Below, piece by piece: positions 1-9,362 of a stretch of DNA of 64,000 nt. Location: positions 1,550,001 to 1,614,000 of the forward strand of contig OZ247498.1 of the NCBI GenBank assembly GCA_965233675.1, read 5' to 3'. Both the position numbers and the translations under genes were made by a program. Numbering within the stretch: the first letter of the stretch is position 1; every line of letters begins with the position of its first letter. Source of the stretch: SZUA-309 sp965233675. Lineage in GTDB: Bacteria; Pseudomonadota; Gammaproteobacteria; Pseudomonadales; Azotimanducaceae. The notes beneath the pieces are model-generated. The model searched no databases, was not told where the DNA came from, and was given only the letters and a program-made list of their open reading frames with translations.

Positions 1-509
1 CGATCCGGCACCGGCACGAGAGAGACCTCGGCCTGCTCGTAGCTGCCGTGATATCCGCCTTCCATCTTCATCACTTTCTGGCGGCCGGTGGCGGCCCGGG
101 CGCAGCGCAATGCCATCAGCGTGCCTTCGGTTCCGGAACTTGTGAATCGCAATTGCTCCAGAGCGGGAATGCGCGCTACGAGCAGCTCCGCGAGTTCCAC
201 CTGTGTGAGGCTGGGCGCCGCATAGGCAGAACCTTTTGGCGCCTGCGTCTGAATGGCAGCCACCACATCCGGATGCGCGTGGCCGTGGATGAGGGAAGTA
301 AAGTTATTCATGAAATCGAGCAGTTCGTTGCCATCCACGTCCGTGATACGGCAGCCGCTGGCTTCCTGCACGACCAGTGGATAGGGCCCGTAGTGCGCGC
401 TCGACCGGGTGTCTCCACCTGGAAAAACGGTCTGGGCACGTTTGCTCAGCTTCTCGGACGTGGGCGAAAAAGCCCGGTAGGCGGCGACCAGTGGATGTTC
501 GTCGCGCAT
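1..509 (-). CDS. Class III aminotransferase, glutamate-1-semialdehyde mutase-like (partial, C-terminus beyond window)
   Basis: The first 169 codons of a PLP-dependent class III (aspartate aminotransferase fold) enzyme are present, and the rest runs off the left edge. The translation starts MRDEHPLVAAYRAFSPTSEK and has the family landmarks FPGGDTRS near residue 30, a conserved IHGHAHPD segment, FTSSGTEGTLMALRCARAATGR (read as the PLP-phosphate loop region) and GGYHGSYEQAEV. These match the glutamate-1-semialdehyde aminomutase branch, whose members also include amino-acid transaminases and racemases. The start codon ATG at 509-507 follows a GGAGGG ribosome site about 10 bases upstream. The catalytic lysine lies outside the window, so a role in haem synthesis cannot be separated from catabolic transamination. 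A catabolic paralogue is more likely beside an acyl-CoA dehydrogenase than hemL, but this is inference. Confidence 0.85.
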   Translation of the reverse strand, partial: MRDEHPLVAAYRAFSPTSEKLSKRAQTVFPGGDTRSSAHYGPYPLVVQEASGCRITDVDGNELLDFMNNFTSLIHGHAHPDVVAAIQTQAPKGSAYAAPSLTQVELAELLVARIPALEQLRFTSSGTEGTLMALRCARAATGRQKVMKMEGGYHGSYEQAEVSLVPVPD

Positions 510-635
510 GCTCCCTCCAGTGAACTCTCCGAACCGCTTCACTATAACCAGATAGGTCGGGGGAACACACGTCCCGCGAAGGAGCGGATTCTTGCGTTAT
601 GATGAACCATCAACTGACTCATTGGGGGATGAGAG

Positions 636-1817
636 ATGGGCCTTGCGCAATTTCGGGAAGAAACCCGATCCTGGCTTGAAGAGAACTGCCCGGCGGGTGC
701 CCGTGGCGATGGTCAGATACCCACCGGCAGCACGAAGATCGAGATCCAGGATCCGGACGTTCGACTGTGGTTGGAACGCATGGCCGAAAAGGGCTGGACG
801 GTACCCACCTGGCCAACGGAGTACGGCGGCGCCGGATTGACGACGGAAGCGTTCGTCGTGCTCGTCGAGGAAATGCGTCGGCTGGACGCCCGTCCACCTC
901 TCGCCGGCATGGGTACGAGCATGATCGGGCCAACCCTGCTCGAACTGGGTACCGATGACCAGAAAGCGCGCCATCTACCCGCCATCGCCCGTGGCGAACT
1001 TGCCTGGTGTCAGGGCTATTCGGAGCCGGGCGCCGGATCCGATCTCGCCAGCCTGCGAACGCGGGCGGAAGACCAGGGTGACCACTTCGTGATCAACGGC
1101 CAGAAAATCTGGACCTCCGGGGCACAATTTGCCGACTGGATGTTCTGCCTGGTGCGGACGGACCCCGACGCGCCGAAGCATGAGGGCATCAGTTTCGTGC
1201 TGCTGACCATGGACCAGCCGGGTGTGAGCGTAAAACCCATCCGGCTGATCAGTGGGAACAGCCCTTTCTGCGAGACGTTCTTCGACAATGCCATCGCCCA
1301 GAAAGTAGACCTGGTCGGTGAGATCAACAAAGGCTGGACGGTTGGTAAACGTTTGCTGCAGCACGAACGCTCGGGCATGTCGTCTCTGGTGGGCGGCCGG
1401 AGAATGGAGCCGCCCGGTTCTCTGCAGTCCGTGGCCCGGGAATACCGGGGCACAACAGCCGACGGAAAGATCGCTGACCCGGCTTTCCGGGCCAGCGTCA
1501 TCGAGTTGAACATGAATCGCGCCGCTTTCCGCCTCACCCAACGTCGGACGGTGCAGGAGTCGGAAGACGGCAGCACCCCCGGCCCGGCAACCTCGATATT
1601 CAAGATGTATGGCACGGAGTTACAGCAGGCGACGGCTGATCTGATGTGTCAGCTGCGCGGCACGCAAGGCTACGGCTGGACCGGAGATGCCTTCGACGAA
1701 CCCTCCAGAGAATGGACGAGAACCTTTCTCTCAACCCGGGCAGCGTCTATCTACAGTGGCTCAAACGAAATTCAGCGCAACATCATAGCGAAACGTGTAC
1801 TCGGCCTGCCCGACTGA
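636..1817 (+). CDS. Acyl-CoA dehydrogenase
   Basis: A 393-residue FAD-dependent acyl-CoA dehydrogenase, which introduces the alpha-beta double bond into acyl-CoA thioesters in beta-oxidation or a related catabolic route and passes electrons to ETF. The N-terminal helical domain leads to the flavin/substrate segment WCQGYSEPGAGSDLASLRT around residue 127. The C-terminal FAD-binding signature is IYSGSNEIQRNIIAKRVLGL. Length is typical for the family. The ATG at 636 lies 8 bases after a GGGGGAT ribosome site. The position that carries the catalytic glutamate in MCAD-type enzymes (the residue before G in IYxG) is Ser here, as in many FadE paralogues of actinobacteria and marine proteobacteria, so the base must be elsewhere and the substrate cannot be assigned. 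It is transcribed divergently from the aminotransferase at the left edge. Confidence 0.93.
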   Translation: MGLAQFREETRSWLEENCPAGARGDGQIPTGSTKIEIQDPDVRLWLERMAEKGWTVPTWPTEYGGAGLTTEAFVVLVEEMRRLDARPPLAGMGTSMIGPTLLELGTDDQKARHLPAIARGELAWCQGYSEPGAGSDLASLRTRAEDQGDHFVINGQKIWTSGAQFADWMFCLVRTDPDAPKHEGISFVLLTMDQPGVSVKPIRLISGNSPFCETFFDNAIAQKVDLVGEINKGWTVGKRLLQHERSGMSSLVGGRRMEPPGSLQSVAREYRGTTADGKIADPAFRASVIELNMNRAAFRLTQRRTVQESEDGSTPGPATSIFKMYGTELQQATADLMCQLRGTQGYGWTGDAFDEPSREWTRTFLSTRAASIYSGSNEIQRNIIAKRVLGLPD

Positions 1818-1834
1818 GCAGCCGACGCCGGCGG

Positions 1835-2380
1835 TCAGGGCGCGGGCCAGACCACGCTGAAAGCACCGCGGAGTTCACCCAGCCGGTAGCCGGTTGCACG
1901 GTCAAAAGGATAGTCCTCGGCCAGCTGTTCAACCACCGCCGGTGCGAGTGTTTCACCATGGCAGGTGAGACACAGCGGTGCTGTCGCAATGGCTTTCAGA
2001 TAGCGTGCGCCACCCTGGTCGTCGAGTTCGAAATGCTCGGGCAGTACAGCAGAATCTGCTGTCGTCATCGTTTCCGCGAAGCCGGCAAGTGCGGCCACCT
2101 GCCAGGGCTCGGGCAGGTTCTGTGGATTCCTGAAGCCTGTGCTGGTTCGGGAGACCCGGGCACCCGATTCCCTCGACAACCGTGCGGCTATTTCCGGCGC
2201 CCGGGTGCGGCAGACATCAATCGCTGCCACAACCCCGGCAGAGTCAATCGCACGGGTCAGCGCGCCCTTCAGTTCGGCGCCGAATGCACCGGCAAGCGCC
2301 CGGCTCTCCGCCAGGCGTTCCTGCTCCTCGGCTGTTGCGGAACTCGTGGCGATCATCGCCAGCACCGCAACCGCCAGCAC
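1835..2380 (-). CDS. DUF3365 (Tll0287-like) haem-binding domain protein
   Basis: A 181-residue exported protein with a GTG start at 2380. The N-terminus MLAVAVLAMIATSSATAEEQ is a signal peptide. The body matches the DUF3365/Tll0287-like family: an alanine-rich helix with IDVCRTRAPEIA, the segment RNPQNLPEPWQ, and a single haem c attachment motif CLTCH close to the C-terminus, followed by the typical tail DRATGYRLGELRGAFSV. Family members are periplasmic sensor-like or small cytochrome proteins. It follows the DUF3313 gene after 11 bases on the same strand, so the two are probably co-transcribed. What redox partner or signal it serves cannot be told from the sequence. Confidence 0.82.
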   Translation of the reverse strand: MLAVAVLAMIATSSATAEEQERLAESRALAGAFGAELKGALTRAIDSAGVVAAIDVCRTRAPEIAARLSRESGARVSRTSTGFRNPQNLPEPWQVAALAGFAETMTTADSAVLPEHFELDDQGGARYLKAIATAPLCLTCHGETLAPAVVEQLAEDYPFDRATGYRLGELRGAFSVVWPAP

Positions 2381-2391
2381 TCGTTGGGCAC

Positions 2392-3144
2392 TCAGGCGGT
2401 TTTTCCTTCTTTGATTGCCTTATCGAGGCGCGATCGCAACCGGCGCGCCAGATCGCCGGACCAGCGTCGGATATCGCCCATCACCGAGGCGGAATTCGCC
2501 GGAATGCCCGCCATGCCGGACCGGGAATTCAGCGTTTCTATGGCACGACGTTCGGCCACCAGCGCCACCACGCCACCGGTCCGTGCATCGATGAACTCCA
2601 TGGCAAAAGTCGCCGCCCCCACACTGGACAGGTAGACGTCTGAACGCCCGATCATCTCAGGCGGCACCTGAGAGATGACATCGAGCAATGCACCCCGCAG
2701 GATCAGGGTGGCGGAATCGATATCATCGATGCTGTCGACGACGGTGAACTGTTTGGCCCGGGAGATTTCCTTGTGGAATGCCTCGGCGACGATCTCCTCG
2801 AATTTCTGGCGATCCTCTTCGCTGATACCGAATTCGCGCTTGTGCGTATGCAGCATGGTGGAGCGCGTCTTACTCGCTGGCCCTACATCCCGGTACTCGA
2901 ATTGCGCTTCCCAGAAATACACCTTGTCAAAGTCACCGAAATTGACCCCCGGCATCACGAAGGTTTCACTGAACGAGCCGTCCACCTCCACCAGTTCCGC
3001 ATAACGATCTGCGTCCTCAGCCTGCTCCTCCGGCAGTTGGGCCGGCGCCGCGTCTTCCTCGGCGCTGATCTCCGTTGATCCCACGACGGCAAGCACGGCA
3101 ATGAAGGCCGCGATTCCGGCGGCAAATGCATATATCGGTTTCAT
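2392..3144 (-). CDS. DUF3313-like exported protein
   Basis: A 250-residue protein with an N-terminal hydrophobic segment (residues 4-22, AFAAGIAAFIAVLAVVG) that looks like a signal sequence or anchor without a lipobox. The central part (FDKVYFWEAQFEYRDVG, then a long acidic helix and FTVVDSIDDIDSATLILRGA) resembles the DUF3313 family of envelope proteins, including the late segment ATFAMEFIDARTGGVVALVAERRAIE, a 'contribution of the protein to a periplasmic property' pattern shared with small outer-membrane lipoproteins. The biochemical role of the family is not established. The ATG at 3144 follows an AGGGGATTAGG ribosome site. It is the first gene of a two-gene unit with the haem-motif protein downstream. 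Confidence 0.7.
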   Translation of the reverse strand: MKPIYAFAAGIAAFIAVLAVVGSTEISAEEDAAPAQLPEEQAEDADRYAELVEVDGSFSETFVMPGVNFGDFDKVYFWEAQFEYRDVGPASKTRSTMLHTHKREFGISEEDRQKFEEIVAEAFHKEISRAKQFTVVDSIDDIDSATLILRGALLDVISQVPPEMIGRSDVYLSSVGAATFAMEFIDARTGGVVALVAERRAIETLNSRSGMAGIPANSASVMGDIRRWSGDLARRLRSRLDKAIKEGKTA

Positions 3145-3559
3145 CCTAATCCCCTGTCTGTGTGCGGATCCCGGGACCCGTTCGTGTCGGCGGGCATGCC
3201 CAGTCCTACCTTTATTTTGCAGCTGTATTGCTGTAGCTGCAGCTGTCCCCGTCCATTCGCATATCGGTGAGAGTCGTCAGGGGAGCGTATGTTAACCACA
3301 GCAATGGACTTCCGAAACCACCTGAAGTTCCACCCCGGCGGGCCTGCGGTGCGGAATTCTCCCCTGCGCGGCATCCCACCGCCGATTGTGCGCAAACGCA
3401 CATTTTCAGAACCCGCTTACAAAGCCCGCCATTTTGTCGATTCCCTCACGGGAATGAATCCGCCCTTTCCAGATACTTGATCCCGTTCTAACGCTATGCG
3501 GCCCGGTGAATACCCACCCACCCCGCCGTTGTTTTTGGCTTACAGAGCGGAGAGACGTA
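3145..3559. other. Divergent intergenic region without a gene
   Basis: This 415-base spacer separates the minus-strand DUF3313 gene from the plus-strand Ig-repeat lipoprotein and must hold both promoters. The only structure I can point to is an 8-base direct repeat GCAGCTGT at 3219-3226 and 3239-3246, twenty bases apart (two helical turns), within a CAGCTG-rich stretch. That spacing would suit a regulator binding one face of the DNA, but no known consensus fits. No convincing RNA gene or terminator is seen. Confidence 0.4.
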
Positions 3560-6553
3560 GTGGGACAAAAGAGAGAGGGACGAACCCCCAAAGGGACGTG
3601 GGGCGTTCGCAATAGTTGCCTGTGCGCACTCGTTTTCATGCTTGCCGCCTGCTCAGGCAGCAGTAAACAAAGCGTGACCGAAAGCGAAGACCTGGTGCTG
3701 ACCGGCAGTGTTGGCGATGGTCCGATTGTCGGCGCCACTATCCTGGTCGAAGATTCAGCGGGTGAACGCGTTTTCGAAGGGACCAGCGACGAGACCGCCA
3801 ACTACACGCTGGAGATTCCGGATGGAACGCGCCTGCCTGTCACCGTACGGGTCAGCGGCGGAACCGACCTTGTCACCAGCCGGCCGGCGGACTTCGAGAT
3901 GCTCAGCGTCGCCTTCGAATCCGGCCCGGTCACCTTGAATGTCTCGCCCTATACCACCCTGGCCGTGAAGACGGCCCAATGCCTGGGTGAGCTGAACCCG
4001 GACAACCTCGACACTGCCTGGGACCTCATTGAAGGCACGATCAATCTCGGCTGGGCTCGGGATATGATTCAGGATCCCATGGGCGAATCGATCGATGAAG
4101 GGAACATCACCACCGTGCTCATGGGCAACGAGGCCCTGGGAGAGCTCATTCGCCGCACCGCCGCTGACCTGTCTGCCAGCGCCAGCCCACTGAGCACCGA
4201 TGAGGTGCTGGATCACCTTGCCTGCGATCTCGCCACCGGCGCCCTGGACGGAACCGGGGCTGAGACAACACCCACGGTCGCTCTCACCCTGGCGGCCAAC
4301 GCCACAGCCATTGGTCTGGAGGTGGTCGCTGGCAGCCTGATGGTGGACGATGAAAATGCCGTCGATCGACTCGACAACGCCATGCAGACGGTGCTTCCTG
4401 GCGCACCCGGCAGCGTTACCGGCCTGGCACCGCCACAGTCGCTGATTGATCAGACCGCTGATCGGATCGGCGTGTTCCTGGTCACGGAAGAGTCCGCCCT
4501 GCTCGAATTCGCCATGGCGCTGGAACAAGCCACGCCAAACACGGCGCGTGGCCAGCTCGATGGCATCGCCAACGCGGCCAATCTGGCCGCCATCAACAGC
4601 CTGTCGGGAGACATCGCCCAGGCTGATCCGGTCGCACTGGAACCGCTGGTGGCCCGCCAGACCGAACAGGTGGCCGCACCACGCATCTCGTTTGCCGCGG
4701 ATCAGGTGATTGTCGAAAGCGGCGCTTCGACCCGCCTCAGCTGGGCGACCAGCGACGCGGAGCATTGCCAGGCCAGCGGCGGTTGGACCGGCGACCAGGC
4801 GACCAGCGGCTCGGCGCAAACGGGCGCACTGACCACCGGTACGGAGTTCGCCCTCAGTTGCGCAGGCCGCGGAGGTGTGGTGACCGAACACCTATTCATC
4901 GCCGTGCAGACGCCGGCACCCGCGCCCCTGCCCGAACCAGACCCGGATCCTGTACCCGATCCCACACCGGATCCCACACCGGATCCCGTACCCGATCCTG
5001 CGCCGGTTCCTGAACCCACACCGGATCCTGTACCCGAGCCGGAGCCGGAACCGGCACCCGTCCCGGATCCCGAACCGGAACCGGTACCCGCTCCGACTAT
5101 CAGCTTCAGCTCCGACCGAAGCACGGTGAATGCCGGTGATATCGTTCGGCTCTCCTGGAGCACGAGCAATGCCTCGTCCTGCTCGGCCAGCGGCGCCTGG
5201 GGTGGTTCCCGGTCGGTGAACGGTACTCAGAATGTGGGACCGCTGAACAGCGACGTGACCTTCGTATTGAACTGCACGGGCCCGGGTGGCGCGACCAGCG
5301 CCAGCCAATCCATCGCCGTCGTACAACCGGAACCGGCCCCAACCGTGAGCCTGACCAGCGCCGCATCCAGCGTTCTGAGCGGTTCCGCAACCACCCTGAA
5401 CTGGTCCAGCACCAACGCAACCAGCTGCACCGCTTCAGGTGCCTGGAGTGGTGCTCGAGCACTGATCGGCAACGCGTCCACAGGCAGCCTTACCTCATCC
5501 AGCACCTTCACCCTGACCTGTTCCGGCCCCGGCGGCACGCGCAGTGACAGTGTGAACGTGCAGGTGAGCCAACCGGCAGAACCGAGCGTCACCTTGAATG
5601 CCTCCAGAACCAGTATTGACGAGGGCGACAGCGTCAATCTGAGCTGGTCGAGCGCCAATGCAGACGCCTGCACCGCCTCTGGCGCCTGGTCCGGCAGTCG
5701 CAACACATCCGGCAGCGCCAGCACCGGTGCGCTGACGAGCACGAGCACGTACACGCTGAACTGCAGCGGCGAGGGCGGCAGCGCGAATGACACCGTCACC
5801 ATCACGGTCACCCCGACGCCGGTTGATCCGCCCAGCGTCTCCCTCAGCCTGGCAAGCAGCCAGATCGATGCCGGCGCCTCCACCACCCTGAGCTGGTCGG
5901 CGAGCAACGCCACGGGCTGTAGCGCAACCGGCGCCTGGTCCGGGTCGCGAGACGTCTCCGGCAGCGTGACGGTTGCCCCGGATGCAACCAGCACCTACAC
6001 CCTGTCCTGCACCGGCGAGGGCGGCAGCGACAGCGCTTCGGCCACATTGTCCGTTTCGGTCGATGCGCCCACCCTGAACCTGTCCAGCTCGGACGATCTG
6101 ATCGATCAGGGTGGCGGCGTCACCTTGAGCTGGTCCACGACCAGCGCCGAAACCTGTTCCGCAAGTGGGGGCTGGTCCGGCGCGAAGAGCACCGCGGGTA
6201 ATGAGTTCATCGGTGACATAGACAGCAGCACTACCTTCACCCTGAACTGCGCCGGGCCAGGGGGCAACGTGGTTGAGATGATTACGGTGAGCACACTGTC
6301 CAGCGTCGCGCTGAACTGGGTAGCCCCGGCAGAAAACGTCGACGGCACCCCCCTCACAGATCTGGCGGGCTATCGGATCTACTACGGCACCAGCAGCCGG
6401 GACTACGCCGGAATGGTGGAACTGAACAATCCGGCTGTAACCAACCACACGCTGTCACTGGCCTCCGGCGACTACTACGTCGCGATGACGGCCTTGGATC
6501 AGGAAGGCAACGAAAGCGCTTATTCCAACGAGGTGCTCAAAACCGCGCCTTGA
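3560..6553 (+). CDS. Surface lipoprotein with six Ig-like repeats, proline-rich linker and a fibronectin type III domain
   Basis: A large predicted outer-membrane lipoprotein of about 997 residues. I chose GTG 3560 because GGAGAGA lies directly upstream and it leaves a sensible lipoprotein signal ending LVFMLAACSGSS. An upstream GTG at 3506 would add 18 residues. After the lipobox comes a carboxypeptidase-like beta-sandwich stretch (LTGSVGDGPIVGATILVEDSAG) and a helical region to about base 4680. Six repeats of about 78 residues follow, each with an SxSxxxxxxGxSxxLSW start and a CxASGxWSG...LxCxGxGG pattern whose two cysteines probably form a disulfide. An acidic Pro/Asp/Glu linker (bases 4913-5095) sits between repeats 1 and 2. 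The end (6300-6553) is a fibronectin III domain with GYRIYYGTSS. It resembles adhesins or surface scaffold proteins; the ligand is unknown. The last 34 bases overlap the convergent mscS gene. Confidence 0.78.
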   Translation: MGQKREGRTPKGTWGVRNSCLCALVFMLAACSGSSKQSVTESEDLVLTGSVGDGPIVGATILVEDSAGERVFEGTSDETANYTLEIPDGTRLPVTVRVSGGTDLVTSRPADFEMLSVAFESGPVTLNVSPYTTLAVKTAQCLGELNPDNLDTAWDLIEGTINLGWARDMIQDPMGESIDEGNITTVLMGNEALGELIRRTAADLSASASPLSTDEVLDHLACDLATGALDGTGAETTPTVALTLAANATAIGLEVVAGSLMVDDENAVDRLDNAMQTVLPGAPGSVTGLAPPQSLIDQTADRIGVFLVTEESALLEFAMALEQATPNTARGQLDGIANAANLAAINSLSGDIAQADPVALEPLVARQTEQVAAPRISFAADQVIVESGASTRLSWATSDAEHCQASGGWTGDQATSGSAQTGALTTGTEFALSCAGRGGVVTEHLFIAVQTPAPAPLPEPDPDPVPDPTPDPTPDPVPDPAPVPEPTPDPVPEPEPEPAPVPDPEPEPVPAPTISFSSDRSTVNAGDIVRLSWSTSNASSCSASGAWGGSRSVNGTQNVGPLNSDVTFVLNCTGPGGATSASQSIAVVQPEPAPTVSLTSAASSVLSGSATTLNWSSTNATSCTASGAWSGARALIGNASTGSLTSSSTFTLTCSGPGGTRSDSVNVQVSQPAEPSVTLNASRTSIDEGDSVNLSWSSANADACTASGAWSGSRNTSGSASTGALTSTSTYTLNCSGEGGSANDTVTITVTPTPVDPPSVSLSLASSQIDAGASTTLSWSASNATGCSATGAWSGSRDVSGSVTVAPDATSTYTLSCTGEGGSDSASATLSVSVDAPTLNLSSSDDLIDQGGGVTLSWSTTSAETCSASGGWSGAKSTAGNEFIGDIDSSTTFTLNCAGPGGNVVEMITVSTLSSVALNWVAPAENVDGTPLTDLAGYRIYYGTSSRDYAGMVELNNPAVTNHTLSLASGDYYVAMTALDQEGNESAYSNEVLKTAP
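4913..5095 (+). repeat. Tandem repeat encoding a Pro-Asp/Glu linker
   Basis: The DNA repeats degenerate hexamer/12-mer units of the type CCGGATCCC or CCCGAACCG and encodes alternating P-D-P, P-E-P and P-V-P steps for about 60 residues. It forms a stiff, acidic spacer between Ig-like repeat 1 and repeats 2-6 of the surface lipoprotein. Such repeats change length readily by slippage. Confidence 0.85.
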
Positions 6554-8190
6554 CTCGAGAGCGACAACGGTGAGGCGGAGATCAGCTCGAGCACCGTCAG
6601 GTTGAGCGCCTCCGCCACGGCCAGGTAGTCGGCCCAGTCCTGGGCATCGATATAGGCGAACACCGATACGTCGAACCCGGCCAGCGTGATGGCCGTAAAC
6701 CGGACACGCTGGCTTTCGGGCCGCACTTTTTCGTGGCTCTGCAGCGCTTCTCTGATCTGTTCCAGCAGGGCACTCAGATCAGACCCTGAAGCATCGCCCT
6801 GCAGGCGCAGCACGGGGGAATACAGAAACTTCTCCCGGGCGCTGAGATTCTCGATGGGTTCGCCCGCCATGCGCATGTTCGGGATCGACACCAGGGTATT
6901 GGCGAGCGTACGGATCCGGGTGGTGCGCAGGCTGATTTCTTCGACGGTACCGGTGACCATGCCAAAACGCCCGAAATCACCGATCTTTATGGGTTGCTGG
7001 GTATAGAGCGTGATGGCGCCGAACACGTCTTCCAGCGGCTTCTGCAACACGAGCGCAACAGCCACACCGCCGATACCCAGTCCGGTGAGCACAGCGGTAA
7101 TCTGAAAGCCCAGGTTATCCAGCCAGACGAGCACGCCCAGGAGCAGAAAGATCAGCTTCATGGCATTCGCCAGTGGCCGCAGGAGCGCGATGCTCGATCC
7201 CCGCCCGAGGCTCGCCAATCGCTGACCGTATCCTTCCCGGAACAGATTCACCGCCTGCCAGAGCAGCCAGATGGTGACAGCCGTGATGAGCGTGTAGGAA
7301 CTTGTGATTTTCTGCGCTGTGAGTCCGATGCCCAGATTGTGAAGTACCCGATCTGCAATGAGGATAAGCACCACGGACGAGACGGGTCCCATCAGGAAAC
7401 GACGGACATTGGCATGCAGGGGTCGATCCTCGGCAACCAGCGCCCGGGCAGCCAGCCAGCCGAACAGCAGCACGAAGGGCGCCGCGACCAGCACAGCCAG
7501 TAATGTGGCGACCCATTTGAAGAGTTCTATGGTGAGAAAAGAAACGTCCGGAAGCTTCTGTGCCAGCCACTCCACAAACGCGTTGTAGCGATAGGACTCG
7601 TAGAGCACGTCCAGTTCGGCAAGCGTGGCATTCGAAAACTTCCAGACCCTGCCCCCCTTTCCATCCGGCACCCGTTGCAGCAGCACGCGGATCGTTTTCT
7701 CGGGCGTCGGCAGCTCCACCAGAAGATCACGATAGCTCGGCAGTCCATCGCCCGAATGCCCTTCTTCGCTCTGGCTGAGCTGCTCGAGATCAAACCAGAC
7801 GCCGCGTTCCAGCACGATCGAGAGGCCGGCAGCCAGCTGTTCCGGCGTGTACTCGGTAATCCGGGAAGGCAGGTTTCTGAGATCAAGATACTCAGCAGCC
7901 CGGGTCGGTTCGTTTTCATCGATCGACTTCAGGAAGCCTTCCACCGTGCCACGAGGCGTATCCCGACTCAGCGGATCCCGATCCACGTCCAGTTCGATCT
8001 CGGCAGCACCGTCCGTATCCGAAGCCACAGGCGCCTGCTCGGCCAGCGCGCCGGTGGGAATGAGCACGGCCACAAGCACCAGCACGCGTCTCAGCCACCC
8101 CGAGGCCTTCAACCTGGACCGGCATGCCAGGCCGTCCCCCTGCCAGTCGTCCTGGCATTCGCGGTGCCACTTTCCTACCGGTTCGAACAT
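6520..8190 (-). CDS. MscS-family mechanosensitive ion channel
   Basis: A 556-residue small-conductance mechanosensitive channel protein that would relieve osmotic downshock by opening in the inner membrane. Starting at ATG 8190, a hydrophobic signal-like helix (VLVLVAVLIPTGALA) precedes a periplasmic domain of about 170 residues, then four membrane segments. The last pair carries the MscS signature: the glycine/alanine-rich pore helix GLGIGGVAVALVLQKPLEDV followed by FGAITLYTQQPIKIGDF and the beta domain GTVEEISLRTTRIRTL. An upstream in-frame ATG at 8301 is less likely because it overlaps the divergent gene and lacks a ribosome site. The extended N-terminus makes it one of the larger MscS paralogues, like the YbdG/MscK classes. 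Its 3' end overlaps the convergent lipoprotein gene by 34 bases. Confidence 0.9.
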   Translation of the reverse strand: MFEPVGKWHRECQDDWQGDGLACRSRLKASGWLRRVLVLVAVLIPTGALAEQAPVASDTDGAAEIELDVDRDPLSRDTPRGTVEGFLKSIDENEPTRAAEYLDLRNLPSRITEYTPEQLAAGLSIVLERGVWFDLEQLSQSEEGHSGDGLPSYRDLLVELPTPEKTIRVLLQRVPDGKGGRVWKFSNATLAELDVLYESYRYNAFVEWLAQKLPDVSFLTIELFKWVATLLAVLVAAPFVLLFGWLAARALVAEDRPLHANVRRFLMGPVSSVVLILIADRVLHNLGIGLTAQKITSSYTLITAVTIWLLWQAVNLFREGYGQRLASLGRGSSIALLRPLANAMKLIFLLLGVLVWLDNLGFQITAVLTGLGIGGVAVALVLQKPLEDVFGAITLYTQQPIKIGDFGRFGMVTGTVEEISLRTTRIRTLANTLVSIPNMRMAGEPIENLSAREKFLYSPVLRLQGDASGSDLSALLEQIREALQSHEKVRPESQRVRFTAITLAGFDVSVFAYIDAQDWADYLAVAEALNLTVLELISASPLSLSSQGAVLSTSLE

Positions 8191-8276
8191 GTTCACTTCT
8201 TCTTGCCGTTCACTGGTGCCGATTCTAAGCCCATGCGAAGCTGTTGGGCATCGATCGATTTCAGAGGGAGAAGAAC

Positions 8277-9347
8277 ATGGATCTTGGCATCTGTATGGCA
8301 TCTCATGTCGGCGACATCGACTACGTGGTGCACGCCGAGGAACTGGGGTTCAGCCACGCCTGGCTGGCAGATTCACAGATGCTCTGGTCAGACTGCTACG
8401 CAACCCTGGCGCTGGCCGCCACCCGAACCAGTCGGATCCGGCTCGGCACCGGCGTTGCGGTGAGCGGTACCCGCCCCGCACCGGTGAACGCCGCGGGGAT
8501 CGCGACGATCAATGCGCTGGCACCGGGCCGGACCTTTTTCGGCGTTGGCGCCGGGAACACGGCCCGACGAGTCATGGGATTACCGCCCCAACGGATCAGG
8601 GAATTCGAAACCTACCTCAAAACCATCGCCCCTCTGTTGAAGGGGGAAGAGGCGGAATTCGAGTCGGACGGCGCAACCCGGCCCATCCGCCACATCATGC
8701 CGGACAAGGGTTTCGTTAATTTCCGTGATCCCATACCGCTGTACGTATCCGGTTTCGGACCGAAGAGCCTGGCCCTGGCCGGCCGCTATGGAGACGGCGC
8801 CGTGGTGGGCGCCGCCCGCGACTCGTCCATGAGGAGTACCTGGCATATGGTGGAGGCCGGGGCCCGGGATGCGGAGCGGGCACTGTCTCCCGGTGAAAAC
8901 TTCTACACCACGGCCCTCACCACCATGGTGGTGCTGGAGGATGACGAGGCTGCCGATTCGGACCGTGTGAAATCACAATGCGGCGCCATGGCCATGGCGG
9001 CCGTGCACTATGCCTACGATCAGCATCGCAACTTCGGCCATCAGCCACCCGGGCATCTTTCCGGCATCTGGGAGGACTATTGCGCCATGCTGGCAACGGT
9101 GCCCGAGGAGCGGCTCCATCAGCGGATCCACGCGGGACACAACTGCTGGGTACTGCCGGAGGAGGAACGGTTTCTCACCCCGGACGTCCTGAGCGCCTCG
9201 GCCATGATCGGTACCGCAGACGAGTTGATCGAGCGCCTGCAGCGTCTGGCTGCAGATGGCCTCAATCAGGTCATGATCCTGCCCAACTTCGACACCCGAT
9301 TCGATGTGATAGAGCAGGTCGGCCGCAAGGTGCTGCCGCACGTGTAG
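8277..9347 (+). CDS. LLM-class flavin-dependent oxidoreductase
   Basis: A 356-residue luciferase-like (TIM-barrel, FMN or F420 binding) monooxygenase/reductase. The protein starts MDLGICMASHVGDIDYVVHA. It shows the family pattern: AEELGFSHAWLADSQ near residue 25, ATRTSRIRLGTGVAVSG, then APGRTFFGVGAGNTARR, and PLYVSGFGPKSLALAGRYGDG in the second half. ATG 8277 is preceded by AGAGGGAGAAG, so it is preferred over an upstream ATG at 8244. Nearby acyl-CoA dehydrogenase and MFS genes fit a catabolic setting, but the substrate cannot be read. It is divergent from mscS with an 86-base spacer. Confidence 0.9.
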   Translation: MDLGICMASHVGDIDYVVHAEELGFSHAWLADSQMLWSDCYATLALAATRTSRIRLGTGVAVSGTRPAPVNAAGIATINALAPGRTFFGVGAGNTARRVMGLPPQRIREFETYLKTIAPLLKGEEAEFESDGATRPIRHIMPDKGFVNFRDPIPLYVSGFGPKSLALAGRYGDGAVVGAARDSSMRSTWHMVEAGARDAERALSPGENFYTTALTTMVVLEDDEAADSDRVKSQCGAMAMAAVHYAYDQHRNFGHQPPGHLSGIWEDYCAMLATVPEERLHQRIHAGHNCWVLPEEERFLTPDVLSASAMIGTADELIERLQRLAADGLNQVMILPNFDTRFDVIEQVGRKVLPHV

Positions 9348-9362
9348 CCCACGAATTAAATT

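Noticed and set aside
5495..6448. Long minus-strand frame within the Ig-repeat gene
   Set aside because: It mirrors the repeat composition (Gly/Ala-rich) and has no domain or ribosome site, so it is an artefact of the repetitive plus-strand gene.
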